Shown: piece after piece, positions 1 through 8,378 of the stretch
How positions within the stretch are numbered: position 1 is the stretch's first letter
Layout of the letters: each line of letters opens with the position of its first letter
Source: CAZLYK01 sp964563495
Lineage (GTDB): Bacteria; Acidobacteriota; Blastocatellia; RBC074
Direction of reading: 5' to 3'
Assembly (NCBI GenBank): GCA_964563495.1
Contig: CAZLYK010000004.1
Span: 10,994-74,993 of the forward strand
Length of the DNA: 64,000 nucleotides
Program-made: the position numbers and the translations under genes
The notes under the pieces: generated by a model
What the model was told of the DNA's origin: nothing
Seen by the model: only the letters and a program-made list of their open reading frames with translations
Database searches by the model: none

Positions 1-1
1 C

Positions 2-1000
2 GCGACCGACGATAAAGGCAAAACTATCTCGTCTCTGATCTCGGATCGATCCCTCGCCGGCCTCGCCAGGCAATTGACTCATCTACGGCGCGAGGCTCAG
101 TCCTTGTCAACCGGCCCGACCGTCCTCAACCTGCAGAATGAGATCTACAATCGTGAGCGGATCGAAAAGTCGATCCTCAAACGAACCTGGAAAAACCCTC
201 TCGACCTGGAGCGTGTCGGCGAGTTGCCAAAACTGAGAAACGCATTGCAGGCGGTCAGGGATTTCTCCGATTATGTCAACGGACTCGAACAAGAAGCGCT
301 GCTGGCGGCTTACGGCAAAAGACAAATCGACCAGTCTGAGATGAGCGCGAAACTCAACGCCGCCGCCGGGGCGTGGAAGGAGCTTCTGCTCGCCACCTAC
401 GCGCTCAGATTCAAGCGCCCGAACACGATCACCCTCGCCGTTTACAGCGAAGACACTCAGAGCCTGTTTACGCTGGCCGGCGCCTACTATGCGCTCTCCC
501 TCAAACAAGGGGCGAAGGTCGACGCGACGCAATTCATGATCAGGCGGTCAAGCGGCGCGGCCGCAAAGAAGCGGGAAGAGATCTCTCTGCTCGTCCGCAA
601 GCCGGTCGAGAAGATCGGGCCATATCTCTTGAGGCCGCAAGATGGGGTAATTGGAATCGCCTTTGAAATCGGCGCTCCGCTGGCCTATCCGCGTCTCGCC
701 GATGAAGACGGTCTGCACATCTTCACCAGAGAGAAGTCTTCGACCAGGTGCCTGGTCCACACCAGCGAAGCCAGACTCTCCGATTACCTGCCTCCCGATC
801 GGATCGAGCGGCGCGGGGCGATCGGCAATCAGGACCGGCGGCGGACTTACAATTACAACCAGTCGTTTATCGAAGACGTCGTGCTCGGTCGCCGCATCGG
901 CTGGCCCAGCCACTCGCTTGAGGCGACCTTTTTCGAGCTGATCGATCTCTGCTTCTTGCATCGGTCGCGAACGCTGCTGGCCATAGACAGCGCCAGTTGA
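2..1000 (+). CDS. Release factor 2-like protein lacking the GGQ domain (5' partial)
   Basis: The reading frame is open to the left edge, so the true start lies outside the window. What is seen resembles bacterial RF2 in order: a helical N-terminal part (around TWKNPLDLERVGEL, compare the FWNDPE region of RF2), a PCRF-type region (KRPNTITLAVYSEDTQSLF through EDGLHIFTREKSSTRCLVHTS, compare ETGVHRLVR...GRRHTS), then directly the RF C-terminal segment (RRGAIGNQDRRRTYNYNQ, compare IGWGSQIRSYV). The roughly 80-residue domain that carries the catalytic GGQ loop is absent and replaced by a few residues (LPPDRIE). It therefore should not hydrolyse peptidyl-tRNA; binding to ribosomes or a partner is inference. 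It lies directly upstream of, or overlaps, the Clp-type ATPase gene. The family call is by motif memory and needs a profile search. Confidence 0.6.
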   Translation, partial: ATDDKGKTISSLISDRSLAGLARQLTHLRREAQSLSTGPTVLNLQNEIYNRERIEKSILKRTWKNPLDLERVGELPKLRNALQAVRDFSDYVNGLEQEALLAAYGKRQIDQSEMSAKLNAAAGAWKELLLATYALRFKRPNTITLAVYSEDTQSLFTLAGAYYALSLKQGAKVDATQFMIRRSSGAAAKKREEISLLVRKPVEKIGPYLLRPQDGVIGIAFEIGAPLAYPRLADEDGLHIFTREKSSTRCLVHTSEARLSDYLPPDRIERRGAIGNQDRRRTYNYNQSFIEDVVLGRRIGWPSHSLEATFFELIDLCFLHRSRTLLAIDSAS

Positions 1001-1008
1001 TTAAAGTT

Positions 1009-4000
1009 ATGGATCTCGCCATTCCCATCTACATTGAACAGATCCCACAACCGGAGCAGCCCGCTCCCCTCTATCTGGTTCGCCCGCTCTACTTCCCTCA
1101 GCCGGTCGGACAGGATGAGGAGCTGCAACGCGCGATCGCCAAGTTTGTCAAAGCCATGCGTCGCGAGCTCAACCGCGTCGGCCGTTTGATGCACCATGAC
1201 CAATTGTCGGCTTATTCGTTCGCCCCCGAGATCGAAGAGCATTTTCATACACTCACGCTCGATCTCAAGGCGAGAAGGGCGCGCTGCAAATTCCTCTTCG
1301 TCGCCATGAGCTGCCTCGATCGCCGGGTGGTCTTCACGCCAAGCCTTCCGCAGGTCTATTTCGACCTGGAACGGGGCGAGGATCTGCACACGCGGGCGAC
1401 GGCTTTCCTGACGCGCTATTTTCGCGGCAGGGAAAAACCGACCGGCGAAGAACTGGCCAAACCTGAAGAGATCAGCGTGTCCGGAAAAGCCTGGACGAGC
1501 ACGGTCGAGATCGAGATCCATCCCCCATCGATCGCCCAGACTCCGCGGGAAGAATTTCGCGCCATGATCACCGGAAACGAGGCCTTGGACGGTGAATGGG
1601 AGCTGCAGCAGGTCGGCCGCTGCCTGGACTGGCTCTACCCCAACGAGCTGACCCGCGTCATCTGCCGCGAACGCGAGGTTGAGGAGCTGACGCAGCTCCT
1701 TAAAGCGCCGGATTGTCGCCCGGTCCTGCTGATTGGGCCTCGCCAGGTCGGCAAGACCGCGATCATTGAAGAGTACGTCTATCGAGTCGTCGATAAACGC
1801 AAGTCACAGTTCAAAACCAAAAACAACCTCTGGCTGATTGCGCCCCAGCGATTGATCTCGGGAATGTCCTACGTCGGTCAATGGGAGAACCGGTTGCTCG
1901 CCATCATCCAGGAAGCGAAAACTCGCGAACACATACTCTATTTCGACGATCTGCTCGGGCTCTTCAAAGCCGGCGTCAGCTGCGATTCGAACCTCAATGT
2001 CGCTCAGGTTCTCAAACCATATATCGAGCGACGTGAGATCAGGGTCCTCGGCGAAATCACGCCCGAGGCGTGGCGCGTATTGCGCGAACAGGATCGCGGT
2101 TTCGCCGATCTGTTTCAACTGGCGCCGGTCTCCGAACCGGATGACGATCTGACGCTCGAAATGCTGCTCGGATTAATCCGCCAACTGGAACATCAACACC
2201 GCTGCTCTTTCGACCTCGAAGCCCTGCCGGCGGCGATCGATCTTCAGCGCCGCTACATTCACGATGCGGCGTTCCCGGGAAAAGCCGCGGCCTTCCTCCG
2301 ACAAACCGCCGTCAAATATCGCGGGGAAACGATCACTCGCTCGCTGGTGATCGACGAATTTCAGGCCAAGAGCGGGCTGGCTGTCTGGTTTCTGGGCGAC
2401 CACCAGCTCTCTCGCGAAAAGGTGATTGAGGACCTGAGCCGGGAGGTCATCGGTCAACCCTCCGCGATCGAAGCCGTCGCCGACGCGATCTGTCTCGCCA
2501 AAGCCCGGCTCAACGACCCGGAACGCCCTCTGGCTTCGTTTCTCTTTCTCGGGCCGACCGGCGTGGGCAAGACCCAATCCGCCAAATCACTCGCCAAATA
2601 TCTCTTCGGCGAGGCGGATCGGTTGATCCGCTTCGATATGAATGAGTTTGTTTCGCCCGATTCGGTCATGCGGCTGGTCGGCTCCTTCGCTCAACCGGAA
2701 GGGCTCTTGACCACCGCCGTCCGCCGCCAGCCGTTCGCGCTGGTTTTGCTCGATGAGATAGAGAAAGCTCATCGCGACGTTTTCAATCTCCTGCTCCAGG
2801 TCATGGGTGACGGCCGCCTGACCGACGCGCTCGGCCGGACAACCGATTTTTCCAATGTCATCCTGATCCTGACCTCCAACCTGGGGGTCAAAGAAGCCGG
2901 CAGCGACCTCGGCTTTTCGACTCAGCGAGCGAGCGAAACCAGCATCTACGTCCAGGCCGCCGAAAAATTCTTCAGCCCCGAGTTCTTCAATCGCCTCGAT
3001 CGAATCGTGCCTTTCCAGCGGTTGAACCGTGAAGCAGTTGAACGAATCGCATACGGGTTGATCAATCAGCTCTTTCAGAGAGAGGGATTGGCGCGGCGCA
3101 AATGTGCGCTCTATGTCGACAAACACGCGATCGCGCGGATCGTCGAGTCCGGTTTTCATCCCCAGCTCGGAGCGCGCGCTTTGAAACGGGCCGTCGAGAA
3201 GGATCTGGCCCAGCCGGTGGCCAATCGGCTCTCGACCATGCGGGTGACCGCTCCGACCGTGATCAACGTGCTTCCCGCCCGAAACGGCCTCAGAATTACC
3301 ATGCAGGAACTCGTCGAAGCCGAACCGCTGGTCGACTTCACCGCCGAGCTGGTCGAAGACCCGGCCGGCGCACTGGCGCGGATCGAGCAGTTCATCGATC
3401 GGGTCGATGATGAATTGACCGTGATCCAACCACATGGAGCGATCTCGATCGACGCCATCTCGCCCAGTCACAGGCGCTACTTCTCCTTACGCGAGCAGGC
3501 CGGTAATTTGCGCAGCAACTGCCAGAGGCTGAATCAACACCTCGAAACTCAATCGCGAGCCGCAACCAGGTTGACCAAAAATGTCGGCCGCTCACAACGA
3601 CGCCCACAGGATTACAAGAACATCTACTCATGGAAGAGCAAGGTCAGACAGGTTTGGAAGGACCTCTTCGCCGCTGAAGATCTCCACGCTTATTTTCGTG
3701 AATTGGCCGCTGAAACCAAGAGCGCCCAGGCAGGTCTCAAGACTCAACTCGCCGATGCCGTCCGCCAGGCCGCTCTCTTATCGACGCTTTCCCAAATCAC
3801 TGAACTGGATGGCTATCAGGATGCGCTGGTCATGATTCGCAGGCAAACACGGTACGACCAGGCAACCTCCGCTTCCCCAAGCTTGAGCAGGGAGATGAGC
3901 GAGACCTTTGTCAAGCATTTCGGTTTCTCAGTTGAGATCATCGAGGGAGAGGATTCAACCGAATGGATGGTTCTTCGCGGCTGGGGCGCCGTCCCGATCG

Positions 4001-4356
4001 CCAAAGTCGAAGAGGGGACGCATCTATTGATCAATCATTCAACGATCGATCCGGTCCAGGTCAAGGCCTTCCCTCTCGTTCACGGGGCGGATCCCCGGGC
4101 GATCATCGACCGGCAACACCGTTTAGACGAAAGCCGGATCGAGCGGGCGCAAGTTGTCGATCCGGAAAATCAGGAGATCAACGATGACCTTTTTGAATTT
4201 GACCCGGTCATTCGCCTCTACGCCCGGGAAGGCGGTCACAGCTCCGCCGTGGACCTCCGTACTGGTCTGACCGCGCTCGGCAAAATTTCTTCGGAAAACC
4301 ATCGGACATTCCTGCTCGCGGCTTTACCGCTGCCGCCCGAGTTAAGGGTAAAATAG
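1009..4356 (+). CDS. Two-domain Clp/Hsp100-type AAA+ ATPase with C-terminal release-factor-like region
   Basis: About 1115 residues. An N-terminal domain of about 225 residues that I do not recognise is followed by AAA+ domain 1 (Walker A GPRQVGKT near residue 244, Walker B-like LYFDD, so degenerate) and a ClpB-type domain 2 (GPTGVGKT near 515, VLLDEIEKAH near 579, sensor LTSNLG, ClpB small domain with GARALKRAVEK). No long ClpB coiled middle domain is seen. After a helical linker, residues of about 930-1110 resemble release-factor PCRF and GGQ domains (DALVMIRRQ, VEEGTHLL, then IRLYAREGGHSSAVDLRTGL, compare SGPGGQSVNTTDSAVRI..PTGL), with GGH in place of GGQ. The start could be ATG 1009 or TTG 997; the latter would overlap the preceding stop as TTGA. 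There is no clear Shine-Dalgarno site. The stop TAG lies inside the following repeat. The ATPase call is firm; the RF-like call is inference. Confidence 0.8.
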   Translation: MDLAIPIYIEQIPQPEQPAPLYLVRPLYFPQPVGQDEELQRAIAKFVKAMRRELNRVGRLMHHDQLSAYSFAPEIEEHFHTLTLDLKARRARCKFLFVAMSCLDRRVVFTPSLPQVYFDLERGEDLHTRATAFLTRYFRGREKPTGEELAKPEEISVSGKAWTSTVEIEIHPPSIAQTPREEFRAMITGNEALDGEWELQQVGRCLDWLYPNELTRVICREREVEELTQLLKAPDCRPVLLIGPRQVGKTAIIEEYVYRVVDKRKSQFKTKNNLWLIAPQRLISGMSYVGQWENRLLAIIQEAKTREHILYFDDLLGLFKAGVSCDSNLNVAQVLKPYIERREIRVLGEITPEAWRVLREQDRGFADLFQLAPVSEPDDDLTLEMLLGLIRQLEHQHRCSFDLEALPAAIDLQRRYIHDAAFPGKAAAFLRQTAVKYRGETITRSLVIDEFQAKSGLAVWFLGDHQLSREKVIEDLSREVIGQPSAIEAVADAICLAKARLNDPERPLASFLFLGPTGVGKTQSAKSLAKYLFGEADRLIRFDMNEFVSPDSVMRLVGSFAQPEGLLTTAVRRQPFALVLLDEIEKAHRDVFNLLLQVMGDGRLTDALGRTTDFSNVILILTSNLGVKEAGSDLGFSTQRASETSIYVQAAEKFFSPEFFNRLDRIVPFQRLNREAVERIAYGLINQLFQREGLARRKCALYVDKHAIARIVESGFHPQLGARALKRAVEKDLAQPVANRLSTMRVTAPTVINVLPARNGLRITMQELVEAEPLVDFTAELVEDPAGALARIEQFIDRVDDELTVIQPHGAISIDAISPSHRRYFSLREQAGNLRSNCQRLNQHLETQSRAATRLTKNVGRSQRRPQDYKNIYSWKSKVRQVWKDLFAAEDLHAYFRELAAETKSAQAGLKTQLADAVRQAALLSTLSQITELDGYQDALVMIRRQTRYDQATSASPSLSREMSETFVKHFGFSVEIIEGEDSTEWMVLRGWGAVPIAKVEEGTHLLINHSTIDPVQVKAFPLVHGADPRAIIDRQHRLDESRIERAQVVDPENQEINDDLFEFDPVIRLYAREGGHSSAVDLRTGLTALGKISSENHRTFLLAALPLPPELRVK

Positions 4357-4457
4357 ACAGGATTAACCGGATTTTTGCAGGATTAAACAGGATCAAAGAC
4401 AAACCAGAAAAAGATCCGGTTTAATCCTGCAAAAATCCTGTTAATCCTGTCTATTCC
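4352..4457. repeat. AATAGACAGGAT-family inverted repeat
   Basis: Near-perfect arms run from AATAGACAGGAT to ATCCTGTCTATT around a short loop. The left arm supplies the TAG stop of the preceding ATPase gene. It lies between two co-oriented operon genes, so it is unlikely to be a complete terminator. Confidence 0.9.
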
Positions 4458-4474
4458 ACCACTAGAGTTAAGAC

Positions 4475-6766
4475 ATGCCGAGTTACCGCTTTCCAATTTT
4501 GGTCTGGGAAGATTTTTCCGGAAATTTCACAGCCAGCCAGGTCGCCGACGAGGAAGCGCTGGCTGCTTATGGTATGACCTCAGCCGACGCCGTCTTTCAA
4601 ATCAAGGAGTACCTCGAATGGCTCTACCAGCACCGCCCCTGGTTGCCCGAGCCCGATTTTAAGGATGCCAGGCTCACCCAGATACGGGTCGAGGTGCGAC
4701 CGGAATTTACCGTCGACGGCCGTATCTACCCGGCCGACGAAACCATTCTGCTACGAATCAATTGTGTCCACGGTCTGAGCTCAACCGGGTTGCGGATCTG
4801 CTCCATCCCGTCGTTGGGTTTGCGTTTCTTCTATCACGAATCGACCAAACTGAAAGACCTGGTCTCACATTACGTGCAGGAGAAGCTGCGCGGGTTCCCG
4901 CCGGGAGTTCTTTCGCGATACTTACAGCCAAAATCGGCGGTGCTGGAAGAGATCGTGCTACAGGTCAATCGCAAATGGTCGAACCAGGTCTTCTCGTCCA
5001 GCTTGGAGGCGCTCAGCACGGTCGCCGAGCCGCTCGGCGACAAGAAGCTGCGAAGACAATTCTCGCGCGCCTGGGAGCGCGAACGCGAGGTCGCCGATCT
5101 GGCCAAGCGAATCGGGCACGAAAAAGCCAACGTCATCATCGTCGGCGAGCCAGGTTCCGGAAAGAGCTCAGTGCTGATCGAAGCGGTCAGACAGGTCGAG
5201 CGCCAGGCGGAAGAGTCGGAAGACGGCGGCGACGAGACGGGCCTCGCCCGCTACAAATATTGGCTCACTTCCGGTGCGCGATTGATCGCCGGCATGCAGT
5301 ACCTGGGCGAGTGGCAGGCCAGATGTGAACGTGTGATCGAAGAGCTCTCCGATCTCAGCGGCGTTCTCTGTCTGGAAAATCTTCTGGAATTGATTCGCAC
5401 CAGCACCGGCAGCATTTCGGACAGTCTGGCGACCTTCTTTATCCCATACCTGCAGCGCGGCGAGCTGCACATGATAGCGGAAGCGACTCCGGCTGAGCTC
5501 GACGCCTGCAAACGACTGTTGCCCGGCTTCGTCGAGCTCTTTCAAATCCTGCCACTCCCTCCGTTCAGAGCCGATCAGGCGATCAGCGTGCTCAACCGGT
5601 TGGCAGCCATGCATTCACGCAACCTCAAGCTCGAGATTCTACCGGAAGTCTCGAGCTTGACCTATCGGTTGTTCAAGCGTTTTCAGCCTTATCAGGCTTT
5701 CCCCGGCGGATCTGTAGCCTTCCTCAACGAGCTGGCGGATAGATCATTACGCTCCCGGCAACCGGGGATCACCCCGCAACATGTCATCGAGCAATTCATC
5801 AGACAGACCGGGTTGCCGGAAATCTTTCTTCGTGACGAGCTGCCGCTCGATTACTCGGATGTGGTCGAGGCTTTTCGCGGCCGGGTCATCGGACAGGATT
5901 CGGCCTGTGAGGCCGCCGCGAGCGTGGTCACCACGTTCAAGGCGGGATTGAACGATCCGAATCGCCCCCTCGGCGTCATGCTCTTTTGCGGACCGACCGG
6001 AGTCGGCAAGACCGAACTCGCCCGCACCATGGCCGGATACTTCTTCGGTCACGGCGAGCGATCGAGCGCCAAAGACCGGTTGGTGCGATTGGATATGAGC
6101 GAGTATTCGAGCTGGGGCGGCGCACAGAGGCTCCTCATCGGCGCCGACGGCGAACCGAGCGACCTGATCAAGCGCGTTCGCCAACAACCCTTCTGCGTCG
6201 TCCTCTTCGATGAGATCGAAAAGGCCGACGCCGATGTCTTCGACGTCCTGCTCAGCGTCTTTGACGAAGGGCGCCTGACCGATCGTTACGGACGCGTCAC
6301 GACCTTTCGCAGCTCGGTCATCATCATGACCTCAAATCTCGGCGCCGATAAACTGGTCTCCGCCGGCTTTGAAAACAGGAATGCCCCGTCTTATTCACGC
6401 GAAGCCATGAGCTTCTTCCGCCCGGAATTCTATAACCGCATCGATGCGATCATTCAGTTCAACCCGCTCTCGAAAGAAATGATGAGACAGATCACCGCCA
6501 AAGAATTGAACGAAATCGCCGCGCGCGAAGGCTTGCAAAGAAACAACCTCCGTTTGGTATGGTCTGCCGAGCTGATCGAACATCTGCTCAGCATCGGCTT
6601 CGATCAACGCTACGGCGCGCGCCCTCTCCAACGGACCATCGAATCATCGGTAGTCGCCCCGCTCGCGCGTTACCTGCTAGCCAACCCGGAGATCAAGGAC
6701 TCTACCCTGCAGATCTCCCTGAATTCCGAGAAAGAGCTGAAATTTGAAGAGAATAGACAGGATTGA
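4475..6766 (+). CDS. Second Clp/Hsp100-type two-domain AAA+ ATPase
   Basis: 763 residues. An unrecognised N-terminal domain of about 200 residues precedes AAA+ domain 1 (GEPGSGKS near residue 225; the expected Walker B acidic pair is replaced by LCLENLL) and a complete ClpA/ClpB-type domain 2 (GPTGVGKTELA near 506, VLFDEIEKAD near 577, MTSNLGAD, and the C-terminal GARPLQRTIE typical of the Clp small domain). There is no ClpB middle domain, so the build is nearer ClpA, but no ClpP-binding IGF/IGL loop is obvious. Domain 1 looks weakened in the same way as in the upstream ATPase, suggesting that the two form a specialised pair, possibly hetero-oligomeric (inference). The last residues (NRQD and the TGA stop) are encoded by the adjoining inverted repeat. 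Confidence 0.85.
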   Translation: MPSYRFPILVWEDFSGNFTASQVADEEALAAYGMTSADAVFQIKEYLEWLYQHRPWLPEPDFKDARLTQIRVEVRPEFTVDGRIYPADETILLRINCVHGLSSTGLRICSIPSLGLRFFYHESTKLKDLVSHYVQEKLRGFPPGVLSRYLQPKSAVLEEIVLQVNRKWSNQVFSSSLEALSTVAEPLGDKKLRRQFSRAWEREREVADLAKRIGHEKANVIIVGEPGSGKSSVLIEAVRQVERQAEESEDGGDETGLARYKYWLTSGARLIAGMQYLGEWQARCERVIEELSDLSGVLCLENLLELIRTSTGSISDSLATFFIPYLQRGELHMIAEATPAELDACKRLLPGFVELFQILPLPPFRADQAISVLNRLAAMHSRNLKLEILPEVSSLTYRLFKRFQPYQAFPGGSVAFLNELADRSLRSRQPGITPQHVIEQFIRQTGLPEIFLRDELPLDYSDVVEAFRGRVIGQDSACEAAASVVTTFKAGLNDPNRPLGVMLFCGPTGVGKTELARTMAGYFFGHGERSSAKDRLVRLDMSEYSSWGGAQRLLIGADGEPSDLIKRVRQQPFCVVLFDEIEKADADVFDVLLSVFDEGRLTDRYGRVTTFRSSVIIMTSNLGADKLVSAGFENRNAPSYSREAMSFFRPEFYNRIDAIIQFNPLSKEMMRQITAKELNEIAAREGLQRNNLRLVWSAELIEHLLSIGFDQRYGARPLQRTIESSVVAPLARYLLANPEIKDSTLQISLNSEKELKFEENRQD

Positions 6767-6888
6767 CAGGATTTTTGCAGGATTAAACAGGATTGCTTAT
6801 GGGAAATATGTTGATGATTACCACCCCAACCTCTTCCCGATAAATAATCCTGTTTAATCCTGCAAAATCCTGTCAATCCTGTCTATTC
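6752..6888. repeat. AATAGACAGGAT-family inverted repeat between convergent genes
   Basis: Two long complementary arms (AATAGACAGGATTGACAGG and its complement near 6870-6888) flank about 50 nt. It lies between the convergent Clp-type gene and manC and encodes the last residues and the stop of both, each ending NRQD-stop. The position suits a bidirectional mRNA 3' end. Confidence 0.9.
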
Positions 6889-7958
6889 CTGATCAGCTCA
6901 GTAAACCTCTTGACGTCCTGCGAGCGAGCGATATCGGCTACCATGAGCGCATCCTCGGTATCGACGACGACCAATCCCTCGACCCCGAGCAGCGCGACCC
7001 GGCGCCCCGTTGCCGAATAGACCAGGTTCCGTCCGGCGTCTATGGTGAGGGCTTCGCCGAGCAGCAAATTCCCGTGATCGTCGTAATCATCGCTTCGCAG
7101 TTCATACAAAGCCTGCCAGCTTCCGACGTCGCTCCAACCGAAATCCGCCTTGAAGACATAGATCGGTTTCGCCGTCTTCTCCATAACCCCATAATCGATC
7201 GAGATCGAGGGGACCTGTGGATAAACCTCCCGCAGCCGTTGATCGTAATCCGGCCCGTCGATCGCCTCTTCGATCCTCTTCAAGCCGGCGTAAAGTCCGG
7301 GAAGACAAATTTCGATCTCGGCCAGGATCGTCCGCGGCGTGAAGATAAAGATTCCGCTGTTCCAAAGATAGTTTCCGGTCTTGAGGTATTCGAGGGCGGT
7401 CGGGTAATCGGGTTTTTCGACAAACCGTTCAACGGCTGAATAGGGGAGCCCGAGGGACTCCCCCTTTTGACCGGCAGTCTGAATATAGCCGTAACCCGTT
7501 TCAGGTCTGGTCGGCTTGATGCCGAGCGTGATGATCGCGCCTGAACGCGCGACTTCGGCGGCGGCTTGAACCGTTCGGGTGAAACCCTCGACATCCGCGA
7601 TGTAATGATCAGCCGGCAAGACGACCATCGGCTGATCCAGGGAAAGACGCCCGATCTGCAGCGCCGCCAGGCCAATGCACGGAGCAGTGTTTCTGCCGAC
7701 CGGTTCGATCAGTGTTCTGATCGTCGTTCCCGCCAGCAATCGACTGGTGATCTCCCGGTGAACACTTCCGACGACGGTATAAATACGGTCGTGAGAAACG
7801 AATTTCTCCAGTCGCGCAATCGTCTCCTCGAGCATCGTCCGGTCGCTGGTGATCTTCAAAAACTGCTTCGGCAGGTGTTCACGACTCGCCGGCCAGAACC
7901 TGGTCCCCGAACCACCTGCCATGATGACCGCGTAAGCCGATTGATTATTGGAATTCAT
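6873..7958 (-). CDS. manC: Mannose-1-phosphate guanylyltransferase
   Basis: 361 residues, a usual length for the short, single-domain ManC/GMP form. It makes GDP-mannose from mannose-1-phosphate and GTP for surface polysaccharide and glycoconjugate synthesis in the cytoplasm. Visible motifs are the nucleotide-binding AVIMAGGSGTRFWP near residues 9-22, EPVGRNTAP, LPADHYI, and the sugar-binding FVEKP with NSGIF. The C-terminal phosphomannose isomerase domain of bifunctional forms is absent. I chose ATG at 7958; a TTG at 7982 would overlap thiS and only add a non-conserved extension. The C-terminus (NRQD) comes from the inverted repeat. No other capsule gene adjoins it. Confidence 0.93.
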   Translation of the reverse strand: MNSNNQSAYAVIMAGGSGTRFWPASREHLPKQFLKITSDRTMLEETIARLEKFVSHDRIYTVVGSVHREITSRLLAGTTIRTLIEPVGRNTAPCIGLAALQIGRLSLDQPMVVLPADHYIADVEGFTRTVQAAAEVARSGAIITLGIKPTRPETGYGYIQTAGQKGESLGLPYSAVERFVEKPDYPTALEYLKTGNYLWNSGIFIFTPRTILAEIEICLPGLYAGLKRIEEAIDGPDYDQRLREVYPQVPSISIDYGVMEKTAKPIYVFKADFGWSDVGSWQALYELRSDDYDDHGNLLLGEALTIDAGRNLVYSATGRRVALLGVEGLVVVDTEDALMVADIARSQDVKRFTELIRNRQD

Positions 7959-7978
7959 GAGGTTGACAGAGGCCGGGT

Positions 7979-8194
7979 TCAATCTTTGCCGCCTCCGACA
8001 AAGTGAACGATTTCGAGTTTGTCACCGGGCTGGAGGATCCATTCGGCCCATTGCGAGCGTGGCAGGATCGAGAGATTAAGCTCAACCGCCACCCGTTCGG
8101 GGACGAGCTTGAGCTCGCCGATCAAATCTATGACCCTCGATTGATCGGCGATCTGCATCGACTCTCCGTTGACGGTAATCTTGATAGTGGTCAT
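7979..8194 (-). CDS. thiS: ThiS/MoaD-like sulfur carrier protein
   Basis: 71 residues with the small ubiquitin-like beta-grasp pattern of ThiS: ITVNGE at the start, an internal VAVELN, and the C-terminal PGDKLEIVHFVGGG. Such proteins are adenylated and thiocarboxylated on the terminal glycine and donate sulfur to thiazole synthesis. Here two residues (KD) follow the glycines, so the chain would need trimming or acts differently. No thiG, thiF or other thiamin gene is adjacent, and I found no TPP riboswitch signature upstream. The start is ATG 8194; the upstream open frame runs through a palindromic repeat and is not believable as protein. The gene is just upstream of manC. Confidence 0.75.
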   Translation of the reverse strand: MTTIKITVNGESMQIADQSRVIDLIGELKLVPERVAVELNLSILPRSQWAEWILQPGDKLEIVHFVGGGKD

Positions 8195-8294
8195 CGCTTT
8201 CACGCCGATATTATCCGACACATGAAAACCCTGAACAAGCGACGACTCATTCCTTCGATTCTTCCATGGTCTGTACCTCTCTCGGCCGGAACAT

Positions 8295-8377
8295 GGGTAA
8301 AGCCCGGGGCGGTGCGAGGACTGCAACCCTTGCCTCTCGCTCCACCCCGGGCTTTACCCTGGTGCCGGCTTCGCCGG
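8295..8377. repeat. GGGTAAAGCCCGGGG inverted repeat plus short GC hairpin
   Basis: Perfect 15-bp arms (8295-8309 and 8345-8359) enclose about 35 nt, followed by a compact CCGGC-GAA-GCCGG-type hairpin near 8364-8377. It lies between the stop of the beta-helix protein gene and thiS on the minus strand. It looks like a REP-type intergenic element; without a clear U-tract its terminator role is uncertain. Confidence 0.8.
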
Positions 8378-8378
8378 T

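Noticed and set aside
8195..8378. TPP riboswitch upstream of thiS
   Set aside because: No CTGAGA-type or GCTAGG-like conserved blocks; the structure there is a REP-like palindrome.
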